Of a stretch of DNA of 6,526 nt, positions 1-6,472 are shown piece after piece (the stretch's first letter is position 1; the number at the start of each line of letters is the position of its first letter). Location: contig DATKLX010000062.1 of assembly GCA_035542155.1 (NCBI GenBank), positions 1-6,526 of the forward strand. The letters are read 5' to 3'. The notes under the pieces are model-generated. The model was given only the letters and a program-made list of their open reading frames with translations, was not told where the DNA came from and made no database searches. Position numbers and translations under genes: made by a program. This DNA is from DATKLX01 sp035542155 (GTDB lineage: Bacteria > Chloroflexota > Anaerolineae > Anaerolineales > Anaerolineaceae).

Positions 1-25
1 AACCTCCCTGCGGAGGTTGTTTTTG
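1..25. terminator. Hairpin terminator at the end of the tad-type operon, probably bidirectional
   Basis: A perfect 7-bp stem (aacctcc at 1-7, ggaggtt at 12-18) closes a 4-nt ctgc loop. On the plus strand it is followed by gttttt, the form of an intrinsic terminator. It lies 23 nt past the TAG stop of the minus-strand gene at 42-1529, so it most likely ends that operon. For minus-strand transcription the U-tract would fall left of base 1 and cannot be seen; the A-run at 21-24 on the other side fits a two-way terminator. The stem may extend beyond the window. Confidence 0.7.
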
Positions 26-41
26 TAGGGTTGGGGACTGG

Positions 42-1529
42 CTAGTCGTGACGGGTGGGTCTCGGAGTTGGGGTCACCGTAGCCGTCGGTGTTGGCGTGT
101 TGGTTGGCGCGACAGTGGTTGGCGTCGGCGTGCGGGTGGGCGTATTTGTCGGCACGGTGGTAAAGGTCGGCGTGCGGGTAGGCGTATTCGTCGGCGCGGG
201 TGTATTCGTCGGCGTGATCGTCGGCGTGTTCGTCCACGTGGGCGTCGGCGGCCTGGGCGTATAGGTCGGGGTCACGGTCGGCGTGCGCGTCCTGGTGCGG
301 GTAGGCGTCACAGTCGGCGTATTGGAAGCCGTCGGCGTGACAGATGGAGTTGGGGTCTTGCTGGGCGTCGGAGTGATCGACGGCGTCGGCGTGATGGTTG
401 GGGTCCGCGTCCGCGTTGGCGTCGGGGTGATGGTCGGGGTCCGGCTGGGCGTGGGTGTAATGGTCGAAGTTGGGGTGATGGTTGCGGTCGGCGTGATCGT
501 CGGCGTCTTGGTTGGCGTCCGGGTTGGTTTCGGAGTATTGGTCGCCCTGGGTGTATCGGTAGGTGTGTTCGTAGGCGTCGGGGTATCAGTCGGTGTGATG
601 GTTGGGGTCGGAGTGACGGTCGGCGTCGCCGTGAGCGTCGGCGTCGGCGTCACCGTGGGCGTCTCGGTGGGTGTATTCGTCGGCGTCTCGGTCGGTGTGT
701 CAGTCGGCGTCGGCGTTTCGGTGAGGGTAGGCGTCACAGTCGGCGTCGGGGTATCCGTGTTCAGGAAAACGCCGGGCCCTCCCGGTGGGACGTTGACCAC
801 TTTCGAGGTGCGGAATTGTTCGATGACCCCGCTGCGGTGGCTGTAGAGATGGATTTTGGCCCACATCTGGGTCAGGAAAGGCAGGATCAAGGGGTGATTG
901 AAATCCACTGAGACGGTCACATACTGGCCGGGAGACCCCGGGTTTTCAACCGGACTGCAGGCCGCCATGGTGGTGGGCGTCGAATCGGTAAAATCCTCCG
1001 GGACGCAGACGGTTAGCTGGATGTAATGAGGAAGGCTGGAGTCGGTGATGGTATCGTCGCGGGAAATGGCGAAAATCCCCGCGTTGGTGGCGTCTTTGAT
1101 GGAAGGAATACGGGCAAAATTCTGCAGATGCCCATTCGCTGTATCGATATCCGGGATGCCGGCGGCTTTTAATGCGTTGACGTTGGCCGTCGTATCCTGA
1201 ATCTTGCAGTCGCGAGTCCCGTCACCGGCATCCAGGGCTGCTTCCGTTGGGTACATCGCACCGATGGTCGAACCAAAGGCCGGGTTTACGTAACCTGCCT
1301 GGCAGTACTGCACATCGTATTCACCGGTCACAGCGTAGCGTAAGCCGAACCTTGCCCCGTTTTCGATGGAAAGCCAGGCTTGGAATATTCTCGCAAACTC
1401 GATGATTCCGAAGATGACCAGCAGCAGTACCGGGAGGATCAAGGCAAATTCCAGGACACCCTGGGCCTGGTGGGGAGAGCGCCGGTCGGTGGTTGGAGGG
1501 GCAGAGCGATGAAAAAGGAATGATCTCAT
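42..1529 (-). CDS. TadE-like exported pseudopilin with a long Pro/Thr-rich C-terminal tail
   Basis: This 495-residue protein resembles the TadE family (minor pseudopilins of Flp/Tad pili). Residues 1-21 are basic and cytoplasmic. A prepilin-like site follows: A22, Q23, then E27-F28 at the +5/+6 positions expected for cleavage by a TadV-type peptidase, inside a hydrophobic segment (about 25-48). Residues 50-250 form an outside domain with four cysteines (C76, C108, C175, C191) and a TadE-like end (VSVDFNHPLILP, 207-218). From about 258 to 493 the chain is almost only TPT/xTPT repeats, likely disordered and a possible O-glycosylation target. There is no LPXTG motif or membrane anchor at the C-terminus, which ends RPTRHD. 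The ATG is 12 nt after the stop of the VWA gene, with only a weak AGGT upstream, so translation is probably coupled. It is the last gene of the operon. TadE membership is fairly sure; the exact role is inferred. Confidence 0.85.
   Translation of the reverse strand: MRSFLFHRSAPPTTDRRSPHQAQGVLEFALILPVLLLVIFGIIEFARIFQAWLSIENGARFGLRYAVTGEYDVQYCQAGYVNPAFGSTIGAMYPTEAALDAGDGTRDCKIQDTTANVNALKAAGIPDIDTANGHLQNFARIPSIKDATNAGIFAISRDDTITDSSLPHYIQLTVCVPEDFTDSTPTTMAACSPVENPGSPGQYVTVSVDFNHPLILPFLTQMWAKIHLYSHRSGVIEQFRTSKVVNVPPGGPGVFLNTDTPTPTVTPTLTETPTPTDTPTETPTNTPTETPTVTPTPTLTATPTVTPTPTITPTDTPTPTNTPTDTPRATNTPKPTRTPTKTPTITPTATITPTSTITPTPSRTPTITPTPTRTRTPTITPTPSITPTPSKTPTPSVTPTASNTPTVTPTRTRTRTPTVTPTYTPRPPTPTWTNTPTITPTNTPAPTNTPTRTPTFTTVPTNTPTRTPTPTTVAPTNTPTPTATVTPTPRPTRHD
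51..758 (-). repeat. Degenerate tandem repeat encoding the TPT/xTPT tail
   Basis: About 700 bp of imperfect short-unit repeats (gtcggcgt, ggcgtcggggt and variants on the plus strand) encode residues 258-493 of the tail. Units are mostly multiples of 6 or 12 nt, matching TP and TPTx steps. The plus strand is rich in G and T and the coding strand in A and C, so the opposite frames stay open and read as Gly-Val repeats, which are not genes. Copy number in such tracts often varies between strains by slippage. Confidence 0.9.
75..194 (-). repeat. 42-nt (14-codon) direct repeat inside the tail, two full copies and one partial
   Basis: Residues 446-459 (PTNTPTRTPTFTTV) and 460-473 (PTNTPTRTPTPTTV) are nearly identical, and a shortened third copy follows at 475-485. 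In DNA, the 30 bases from 124 and from 166 differ at only two positions, at an offset of 42. This long unit is better conserved than the surrounding short-unit repeat, which suggests a more recent duplication. Confidence 0.8.
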
Positions 1530-1541
1530 AGGGACCTGCTC

Positions 1542-3092
1542 TTAATGAGAGATGCGGGTGTAGATTTTCGAGGCGATCTGCTCAAAGATGTGCTGGAGCT
1601 TGGTGTCATTGGGTGCGTAATAATAGTTTCCGCACTGGTCTATATCAGCGGGTTTGCCGCCGCAAGTTTCATCGATGGTTGGATCGTTATCATAGCCAAC
1701 CGCGGCGATATAGCGGAGCAAATAAGCGCCGTTCGAGTATCCATAATAGTCCAGAACCTGAGGGCCAAGGCCAATGGTGAATATTGTGGCGCCCTGTCCG
1801 CCTTCTCCCCCCGCGTAATGGAGGGAGTCGAAGCACCAGGAGTTGGCATTGGTTGGGGTAGTGGAAGGGCAGCCGACATAATCGGCCATATCTCGGGCGT
1901 AATCGTCCGCGTCGTATTGATACTGGATAAAATCGAACGCATTCAGAGCAAACGGATCATAATGGTTATTCGGGTTCTTTTTCGAGCGGTTATTCAGGCT
2001 GTGGCGAGAATCTGGATCCGTATCCGCACAGGCTGTGCCGTCATACCAGGTGGAATAGGGGCAATAGCCGTGTTCCAATAATACGGTACCGGTGCCATCC
2101 ACGATTGGATGGTCGGTGACGTTGGCGGCTCCATCGGTCAACAGCACGACGATCCAGACCGCGTCTCGCCGGCGTTGATAGTTAAACTGGTTGCCGCCTA
2201 GGCGCAGCGAGCCGCCAATATTGGTCGACATCCTTGGCGCCGGATTGTTGTAATTCCGATCATCTGTAGGCTCCGGTGGGTCGGGCGTCTCTGGATAAGG
2301 GCTGTCCGCGTCTTTATAGACCGTCATTCCATTGATCACGTTTTTTGCGGCCGTTGCGCCGGTGAACCAGACTGATTGGCTGGCAAACGATCCAGACCCA
2401 ACTGCTTGAGGCGCAGAGGCGTTAAGATCGAACTGGATGATCGCCACCCGATCCAGGGGAAACTTAAGGCGATCAATGAATGAATTCGCCGCTGCTTTCA
2501 CTTCCGCGAATGGATGGCAGTTATTCCCCGGGTTGCAGTTGTCTGGATTCCTCATGGGGTCATCATCATGAAGCAGGTTTCTGTCTGCGTCATAGTAGGC
2601 CATGGAATTGGACCGATCCAGGATGAGAACGACGTCCAGGCTTGCGGCCTCGCCGATCGCCTGAGCTTTGATATCCGTGCCGTAAAACCCGATCACGGGC
2701 AGGAAGAAAAAGGTGACGTGCCCTTCGGCGATGACGCGGATCAATTTGCGCCGTGGGGTGGGGCACAGCTCTGTGTCGGTGGCCTGCTCCTCGGGGGTCA
2801 GGGTATCGCAGGTCTGGACCGTGACTTTGGTGGGGTCGTAATTGTTCAGCTCAATAAATTGTGCGGCAGCCTGAGTCTGAGCGTCGATATCGGTGAACTC
2901 GCGCATCTGGCCCGCGGCGGCGATGGCTGCGGCGTCCACGGCCTTTCTAAGCTGGGCATAATTGATCAGCAGCACGCCAAAATCGACCACCAGGCCTACG
3001 AACGCCAGGATGCCCACGAACGCCACCGCGATGATCACAATGGCCTGGCCAGAATTTCGACGAGTTGGGGAGTGACGGGATGATTTCTTCAT
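1542..3092 (-). CDS. TadG-like exported protein with a von Willebrand factor A domain
   Basis: This 516-residue protein starts with a basic stretch and the motif NSGQAIVI (13-20), then one hydrophobic segment (about 18-45), the layout of Tad/TadG-like Flp pilus proteins. Residues 151-450 contain a VWA fold with a complete MIDAS: D159-x-S161-x-S163, T290 in STNIGGSL, and D320-G in VLLTDGAAN. VWA domains use such a site to bind a divalent metal and a ligand. Two insertions enlarge the domain: an Asp/Asn-rich loop (168-192) right after the MIDAS serines, and a segment at about 330-430. There are ten cysteines, in five local pairs. The protein probably acts outside the membrane as an adhesive or assembly subunit. 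It begins 26 nt after the upstream TadE-like gene; no clear Shine-Dalgarno precedes the ATG, and a second ATG five bases upstream is out of frame. Family call is secure; ligand and exact role are unknown. Confidence 0.9.
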   Translation of the reverse strand: MKKSSRHSPTRRNSGQAIVIIAVAFVGILAFVGLVVDFGVLLINYAQLRKAVDAAAIAAAGQMREFTDIDAQTQAAAQFIELNNYDPTKVTVQTCDTLTPEEQATDTELCPTPRRKLIRVIAEGHVTFFFLPVIGFYGTDIKAQAIGEAASLDVVLILDRSNSMAYYDADRNLLHDDDPMRNPDNCNPGNNCHPFAEVKAAANSFIDRLKFPLDRVAIIQFDLNASAPQAVGSGSFASQSVWFTGATAAKNVINGMTVYKDADSPYPETPDPPEPTDDRNYNNPAPRMSTNIGGSLRLGGNQFNYQRRRDAVWIVVLLTDGAANVTDHPIVDGTGTVLLEHGYCPYSTWYDGTACADTDPDSRHSLNNRSKKNPNNHYDPFALNAFDFIQYQYDADDYARDMADYVGCPSTTPTNANSWCFDSLHYAGGEGGQGATIFTIGLGPQVLDYYGYSNGAYLLRYIAAVGYDNDPTIDETCGGKPADIDQCGNYYYAPNDTKLQHIFEQIASKIYTRISH

Positions 3093-3118
3093 GGCATAGC
3101 AGGCGAAAAATTGGAAAG

Positions 3119-3808
3119 TTAAGGAATCGGCGTGGCGGTCGGCTCGGCCGCGGAGATGGGCATGATCGCGTACACGTGCATTTTCACCGGGTCTTTGAGG
3201 AAGAGGGTGATCCAGGGGAGACTGAGCACCTGGTGATAATTGTAAAAGACTTCGACGACGATGATCCCGGTGTTGGGGGCAGAGCCGAGCTTAGCATCGA
3301 TCTCCGCGTTGGTCAGGGCAGGATGGCAGGTATCATCTGTATCGGGATCGCAGGCGCCGCCGCGCCCGAACAGGTGCCATTCTCCATTCGTTTCCGGGTA
3401 CGGGGCCGGGTCGTTTGGAGGGCTGGGCCACCGGTAGGTGCGGGTGTGATTGGCGACCCCGATCACGGAAATCACCACATCATCTTTTCCGGCGTCGAAC
3501 CTGACCGGATAGATGGTTTTCGCCACCAGGCAGGCAGCCTGCTTGTAGAAATCCAGGGTGGTTGAACAGTCTGCCCCGGTTAAATCTCGTTTCTTTGGGT
3601 CGCCGTCGCTGTAATACCGCGCGGCTTCCCGGGCTCCATCCAGAATATTCAGGTACTGGTTGAGGAAGAAACCCAATTCCACCAGCCCTGAAAAGATCAT
3701 CAGGAAAATGGGGAGAAAGATGGCAAACTCGACAAAGCTTTGCGCTTTGGGAGCGGGCTGGGATGGTTTCCCCCGGTGGCGGATGCGGCTGATTGATGCT
3801 CGTATCAT
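3119..3808 (-). CDS. TadE-like exported pseudopilin, first gene of the operon
   Basis: The 229-residue product has a basic N-terminus (1-21), a prepilin-like site A22-Q23 with E27-F28 at +5/+6, and a hydrophobic segment (about 25-49), as in TadE proteins. The signature GAREAARY (58-65) follows, then an outside domain with four cysteines (C81, C93, C153, C161). An acidic DPDTDDT stretch (154-160) sits between the last two. The C-terminal region (VVEVFYNYHQVLSLP, 184-198) matches the equivalent part of the protein at 42-1529, so the two are likely paralogues. It ends in PTATPIP where the other protein begins its long Pro/Thr tail. The start is the only in-frame ATG before the membrane segment and lies about 40 nt after the predicted transcription start; the Shine-Dalgarno is weak. 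It probably works with the VWA protein as a minor pilin or priming subunit. Confidence 0.87.
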   Translation of the reverse strand: MIRASISRIRHRGKPSQPAPKAQSFVEFAIFLPIFLMIFSGLVELGFFLNQYLNILDGAREAARYYSDGDPKKRDLTGADCSTTLDFYKQAACLVAKTIYPVRFDAGKDDVVISVIGVANHTRTYRWPSPPNDPAPYPETNGEWHLFGRGGACDPDTDDTCHPALTNAEIDAKLGSAPNTGIIVVEVFYNYHQVLSLPWITLFLKDPVKMHVYAIMPISAAEPTATPIP

Positions 3809-3854
3809 AGTCTGACTTTTCGTCTCGATATGAATTTAGCTGAACTCTAGCTAC

Positions 3855-3883
3855 ATCATATGCGAACCATCTGGTAAAGTCAA
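3855..3883 (-). promoter_or_regulatory. Sigma-70-type promoter of the tad-type operon
   Basis: On the minus strand, TTGACT (3883-3878) is separated by exactly 17 bp from TATGAT (3860-3855). Each box differs from consensus at one position. Transcription would start near 3848, giving a leader of about 40 nt before the TadE-like ATG at 3808. The three genes downstream are spaced by 26 and 12 nt, consistent with one transcript. Confidence 0.75.
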
Positions 3884-3921
3884 CCAACAATCGCTTAACA
3901 GAATCGAGTTGTCATTCAGGG

Positions 3922-3938
3922 GTAACACAATTGTAACA
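3922..3938. promoter_or_regulatory. Possible activator site: GTAACA direct repeat, 11-bp spacing
   Basis: GTAACA occurs at 3922-3927 and again at 3933-3938 (TGTTAC-N5-TGTTAC on the minus strand). The 11-bp period places both half-sites on one face of the helix, as in sites for OmpR/PhoB-type response regulators. It lies about 75-90 bp upstream of the predicted tad start site and next to a run of seven A (3938-3944). The regulator is unknown and the match is short. Confidence 0.3.
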
Positions 3939-3953
3939 AAAAAAGGACTCTTG

Positions 3954-6371
3954 CTATTCTTCCTTCGGCGGAGCGGTTGGCCCATAGTCCAGCACCGCCC
4001 GGACCTGGGAATTGGCTTCGGCGGGGCCGATAATCTTCTTCTCCTCCAGCCGGTCGATGATCCGCGCGGCGCGGGTGTAGCCGATGCGCAGGCGGCGCTG
4101 GAGCATGGAGATCGAGGCGCGCCCCTCCCTGCGGACCAGGTCGGTGGCTTCTTTGACCATCGGATCTTCCTCTTCCTGGGGGGTCATATCTTCCCAGATC
4201 GGGATCTGCTTCAAAGGAACGCCCTGGGGGGGTTGGTCGACCGGCTGCCCGGCGTAAGGCTGCGCCTCGGCGGGGGCGGCGAACGCGCGCCAGTAGAGGA
4301 CCAGGTTCTGAATCTCGCTGTCCGAGACGTAAGCCCCCTGCAGGCGCACCGGCGCGGGCGCATCCGGGGCCTGGAAGAGCATATCTCCGCGGCCCAGCAG
4401 CCGCTCCGCGCCTGGCTGGTCGAGGATGACCCGGCTGTCCACCCCGGAGGCCACGGCAAAGGCGATCCGCGCCGGGAAGTTGGCCTTGATCAACCCGGTG
4501 AGCACGTCGACGGAGGGCCGCTGGGTGGCCAGGACCAGGTGCAGCCCGGTGGCGCGGGCGAGCTGGGCCAGGCGGGTGATCGTGCGCTCGGTCTCGTCGG
4601 GGGCCAGCATCATCAGGTCGGCCAGCTCGTCGATCACGATCACCAGGTAGGGGATCTTTTTCTCCCCCCGGGCCTGGAGCCTGTTATTGTAGTCGACGAT
4701 GTTGCGCGCCCCAGCCTGCGAGAATTTATGGTAGCGGTTGTCCATCTCGCGCATCATCCACTGCAGCGCGCCGACGACCCGCTCCGCGTCCACCACCACC
4801 GGGGCGAGCAGGTGGGGGATGCCGTTATAGCCGGTCAGCTCCACCCGCTTGGGGTCGACCAGGATCAGGCGCAGGTCGTCGGGGGTATTGTTCATCAGCA
4901 GGCAGCTCAAAAAGGAGTTGACGCACACCGACTTGCCCGAGCCGGTCGTACCGGCGATCAGCAGGTGCGGCATGGCGGCCAGGTCGGCGGAGACGGCTTT
5001 CCCGGCCACGTCTTCGCCCAGCGCGAAACGCAGCGGCGAGCGGATCTTCTGGAAGCCCTCGCTCTCGATCACGTCCCGCAGGGTGACCCGGCTGATCTCA
5101 GTGTTGGGCACCTCGATACCCACGTAAGCCCGCCCGGGGACCGGGGCCTGGATGCGGATGCGCGGGGCGGCGAGAGCCAGGGCCAGGTCGTCGGCCAGGG
5201 CCACGATCTTGCTCACCCGCACGCGGGTCCGCCCGGCGCGGTTCTCGATAAAGTCGGGCTCCAGACCGAACTGGGTAATGGTCGGCCCGCGGTGGATCTC
5301 GACGATGTGCCCGGGCGCGCCGAACGAACGCAGCGTCTCTTCGATCAGCGCGCCGCGCTCTTTATCCGCGCCTTCGTTGACCGCGGCGGGGATGCCCGGC
5401 TCGAGGATGGTCTCGACCGGCGGCAGCACCCACGGGGGATGGTACGGCTCGGAAAGCGGGCCTGCGGCCATGGGGATGGTCGCGCCTCCGCCAGGCATTT
5501 CGGGCGTGGGCGGCCGGTTGAGCGGGGTGTAATGATCCTGCTGGATGGCGGGTGAAGAAGATTCCAGGTTGGCGCCGGCCGGCTGCGGGCGCGAAGAGAG
5601 CAGCCGGTCCCAGGCGGCCCGCAGGCGGGTCAGGACGGGTCCCAGCCAGCGGAAGATCTCGGGGATGGAGAGATCCAGCAGCATCGTCAAACCGATCAAC
5701 AGCCAGGCAACCAGGACGATCACAGCGCCCGCTTCACCCAGCCCTCCCACCAGTAGCTGCAGGATCAGGTTGCCAATTCTCCCGCCGCCGCGGCCCGCTT
5801 CGGCCAATGCCGCGCCGCCGCCGGCAAACAGGTGGGCGAAGGCGAGCAGGTTGAAGTATAGCAAAACCAGCCCGGCCAGGCGTTCCACGGCCAGTTGCGG
5901 CAGCGTTTCGATGTTGCGCAGGATCAGCCACACGCCCACCCCCAGCAGCGCGATGGGCAGCAGGTACACCCCCCAGCCAACCCCCTGCCTCAAGAACTCG
6001 ATCCACATGCCGGTGAAGCTGCCCTTGTTGATCGATAATAAGGAAAGCAGGGTCAGCAGGCCCAGGAGCGCCAGAAAGGTCCCCACCAAATCCAGCTTCC
6101 GCTCGGGGGAGAGGCCGGCCAGGACAGGCCTGGATTTTGCCCTGGGCGGGGCCGGCCGTCTCGCTGGCGGGTTGGCCTGGCGCGGGGAAGGCGTTCTTGG
6201 TTTTGAGCCGGTTCTCATCGGGCGCTTTTGGGCTGCCGAGCCGGGAGAACTTTTGCGCGCGCTGGCAGAGGTCCCTTTGATAGCGGTCCGGGATTTGCTG
6301 TTCTTCTGGCTGGAGGGTTTCAGGAAATTGGGCACAGGTAATTTCAGTGGTTGCAAGAAATCAACCAACAT
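3954..6371 (-). CDS. ftsK: FtsK/SpoIIIE-family DNA translocase
   Basis: This 805-residue protein pumps chromosomal DNA through the closing division septum using ATP. Numbered from the ATG at 6371: a basic, Pro/Ser-rich cytoplasmic N-terminus (1-90); four membrane segments (about 92-113, 131-151, 165-183, 215-232); a Pro-rich linker (260-318); the FtsK alpha domain (319-437); and the RecA-like beta motor with Walker A GTTGSGKS (474-481), Walker B LVIVIDE (576-582) and ATQRPS (615-620). A C-terminal winged-helix gamma domain (about 733-794) in this family reads KOPS-type polar sequences. All parts of a normal FtsK are present; the linker is much shorter than in Escherichia coli, nearer to SpoIIIE. 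The start is uncertain: the frame stays open to a TTG at 6458, but that 29-residue extension lacks FtsK features, while ATG 6371 overlaps a possible -10 box. ATG 6218 is another option. No Shine-Dalgarno decides it. No clear terminator follows the stop. Confidence 0.96.
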   Translation of the reverse strand: MLVDFLQPLKLPVPNFLKPSSQKNSKSRTAIKGTSASARKSSPGSAAQKRPMRTGSKPRTPSPRQANPPARRPAPPRAKSRPVLAGLSPERKLDLVGTFLALLGLLTLLSLLSINKGSFTGMWIEFLRQGVGWGVYLLPIALLGVGVWLILRNIETLPQLAVERLAGLVLLYFNLLAFAHLFAGGGAALAEAGRGGGRIGNLILQLLVGGLGEAGAVIVLVAWLLIGLTMLLDLSIPEIFRWLGPVLTRLRAAWDRLLSSRPQPAGANLESSSPAIQQDHYTPLNRPPTPEMPGGGATIPMAAGPLSEPYHPPWVLPPVETILEPGIPAAVNEGADKERGALIEETLRSFGAPGHIVEIHRGPTITQFGLEPDFIENRAGRTRVRVSKIVALADDLALALAAPRIRIQAPVPGRAYVGIEVPNTEISRVTLRDVIESEGFQKIRSPLRFALGEDVAGKAVSADLAAMPHLLIAGTTGSGKSVCVNSFLSCLLMNNTPDDLRLILVDPKRVELTGYNGIPHLLAPVVVDAERVVGALQWMMREMDNRYHKFSQAGARNIVDYNNRLQARGEKKIPYLVIVIDELADLMMLAPDETERTITRLAQLARATGLHLVLATQRPSVDVLTGLIKANFPARIAFAVASGVDSRVILDQPGAERLLGRGDMLFQAPDAPAPVRLQGAYVSDSEIQNLVLYWRAFAAPAEAQPYAGQPVDQPPQGVPLKQIPIWEDMTPQEEEDPMVKEATDLVRREGRASISMLQRRLRIGYTRAARIIDRLEEKKIIGPAEANSQVRAVLDYGPTAPPKEE

Positions 6372-6378
6372 TATAGCA
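6370..6378 (-). promoter_or_regulatory. Extended -10 element, possible ftsK promoter
   Basis: The minus strand reads TGCTATAAT, a perfect extended -10 (TGnTATAAT). No good -35 hexamer exists 15-18 bp upstream, but extended -10 promoters can work without one. The predicted start, near 6363, falls inside the reading frame and downstream of ATG 6371, so if it is used, translation must begin further in. Confidence 0.4.
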
Positions 6379-6472
6379 TAGGAACATTTGTTTCGTTTTT
6401 TGCCCGGCTTTGGCGCATTGGGAATCGCTGTTTCTTCTCCGACCACGATAGATCCCAAAGAACCCCGGCTTT

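Noticed and set aside
51..758. CRISPR-like periodicity in the left repeat region
   Set aside because: Repeats are short, degenerate and contiguous, without unique spacers, and they encode a continuous protein tail.
48..911. Long plus-strand open frames over the tail repeat, reading as Arg/Gly- or Gly-Val-rich proteins (48-911, 55-264, 283-846)
   Set aside because: They are antisense to the TPT repeat; the short-unit repeat keeps several frames free of stops. The products are low-complexity with no family features.
1545..3565. Plus-strand frames at 1545-2081, 2514-3083 and 3065-3565, and minus-strand frames at 1640-1942 and 3480-3890
   Set aside because: All overlap the clearly conserved VWA or TadE genes in another frame and show no domain features or good start context.
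3938..3950. Terminator for ftsK at the seven-T run on the minus strand
   Set aside because: No stable stem precedes the T-run, so it does not fit an intrinsic terminator. Read-through into the tad operon remains possible.
3909..5555. 548-codon plus-strand open frame antisense to ftsK, and smaller ones at 4426, 4849, 5152 and 5545
   Set aside because: High GC at third codon positions of ftsK removes stops from the opposite strand. FtsK is certain here and the antisense product has no recognisable domain.
3881..6370. Shared 10-mer tcaaccaaca near the tad promoter (3880-3889) and the ftsK start (6361-6370)
   Set aside because: Its position relative to the promoter elements differs in the two places, and a shared 10-mer is expected by chance in a window of this size.
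6372..6458. N-terminal extension of FtsK by 29 residues from a TTG codon
   Set aside because: The TTG has no Shine-Dalgarno and the region holds promoter-like sequence; the extension resembles no FtsK N-terminus.
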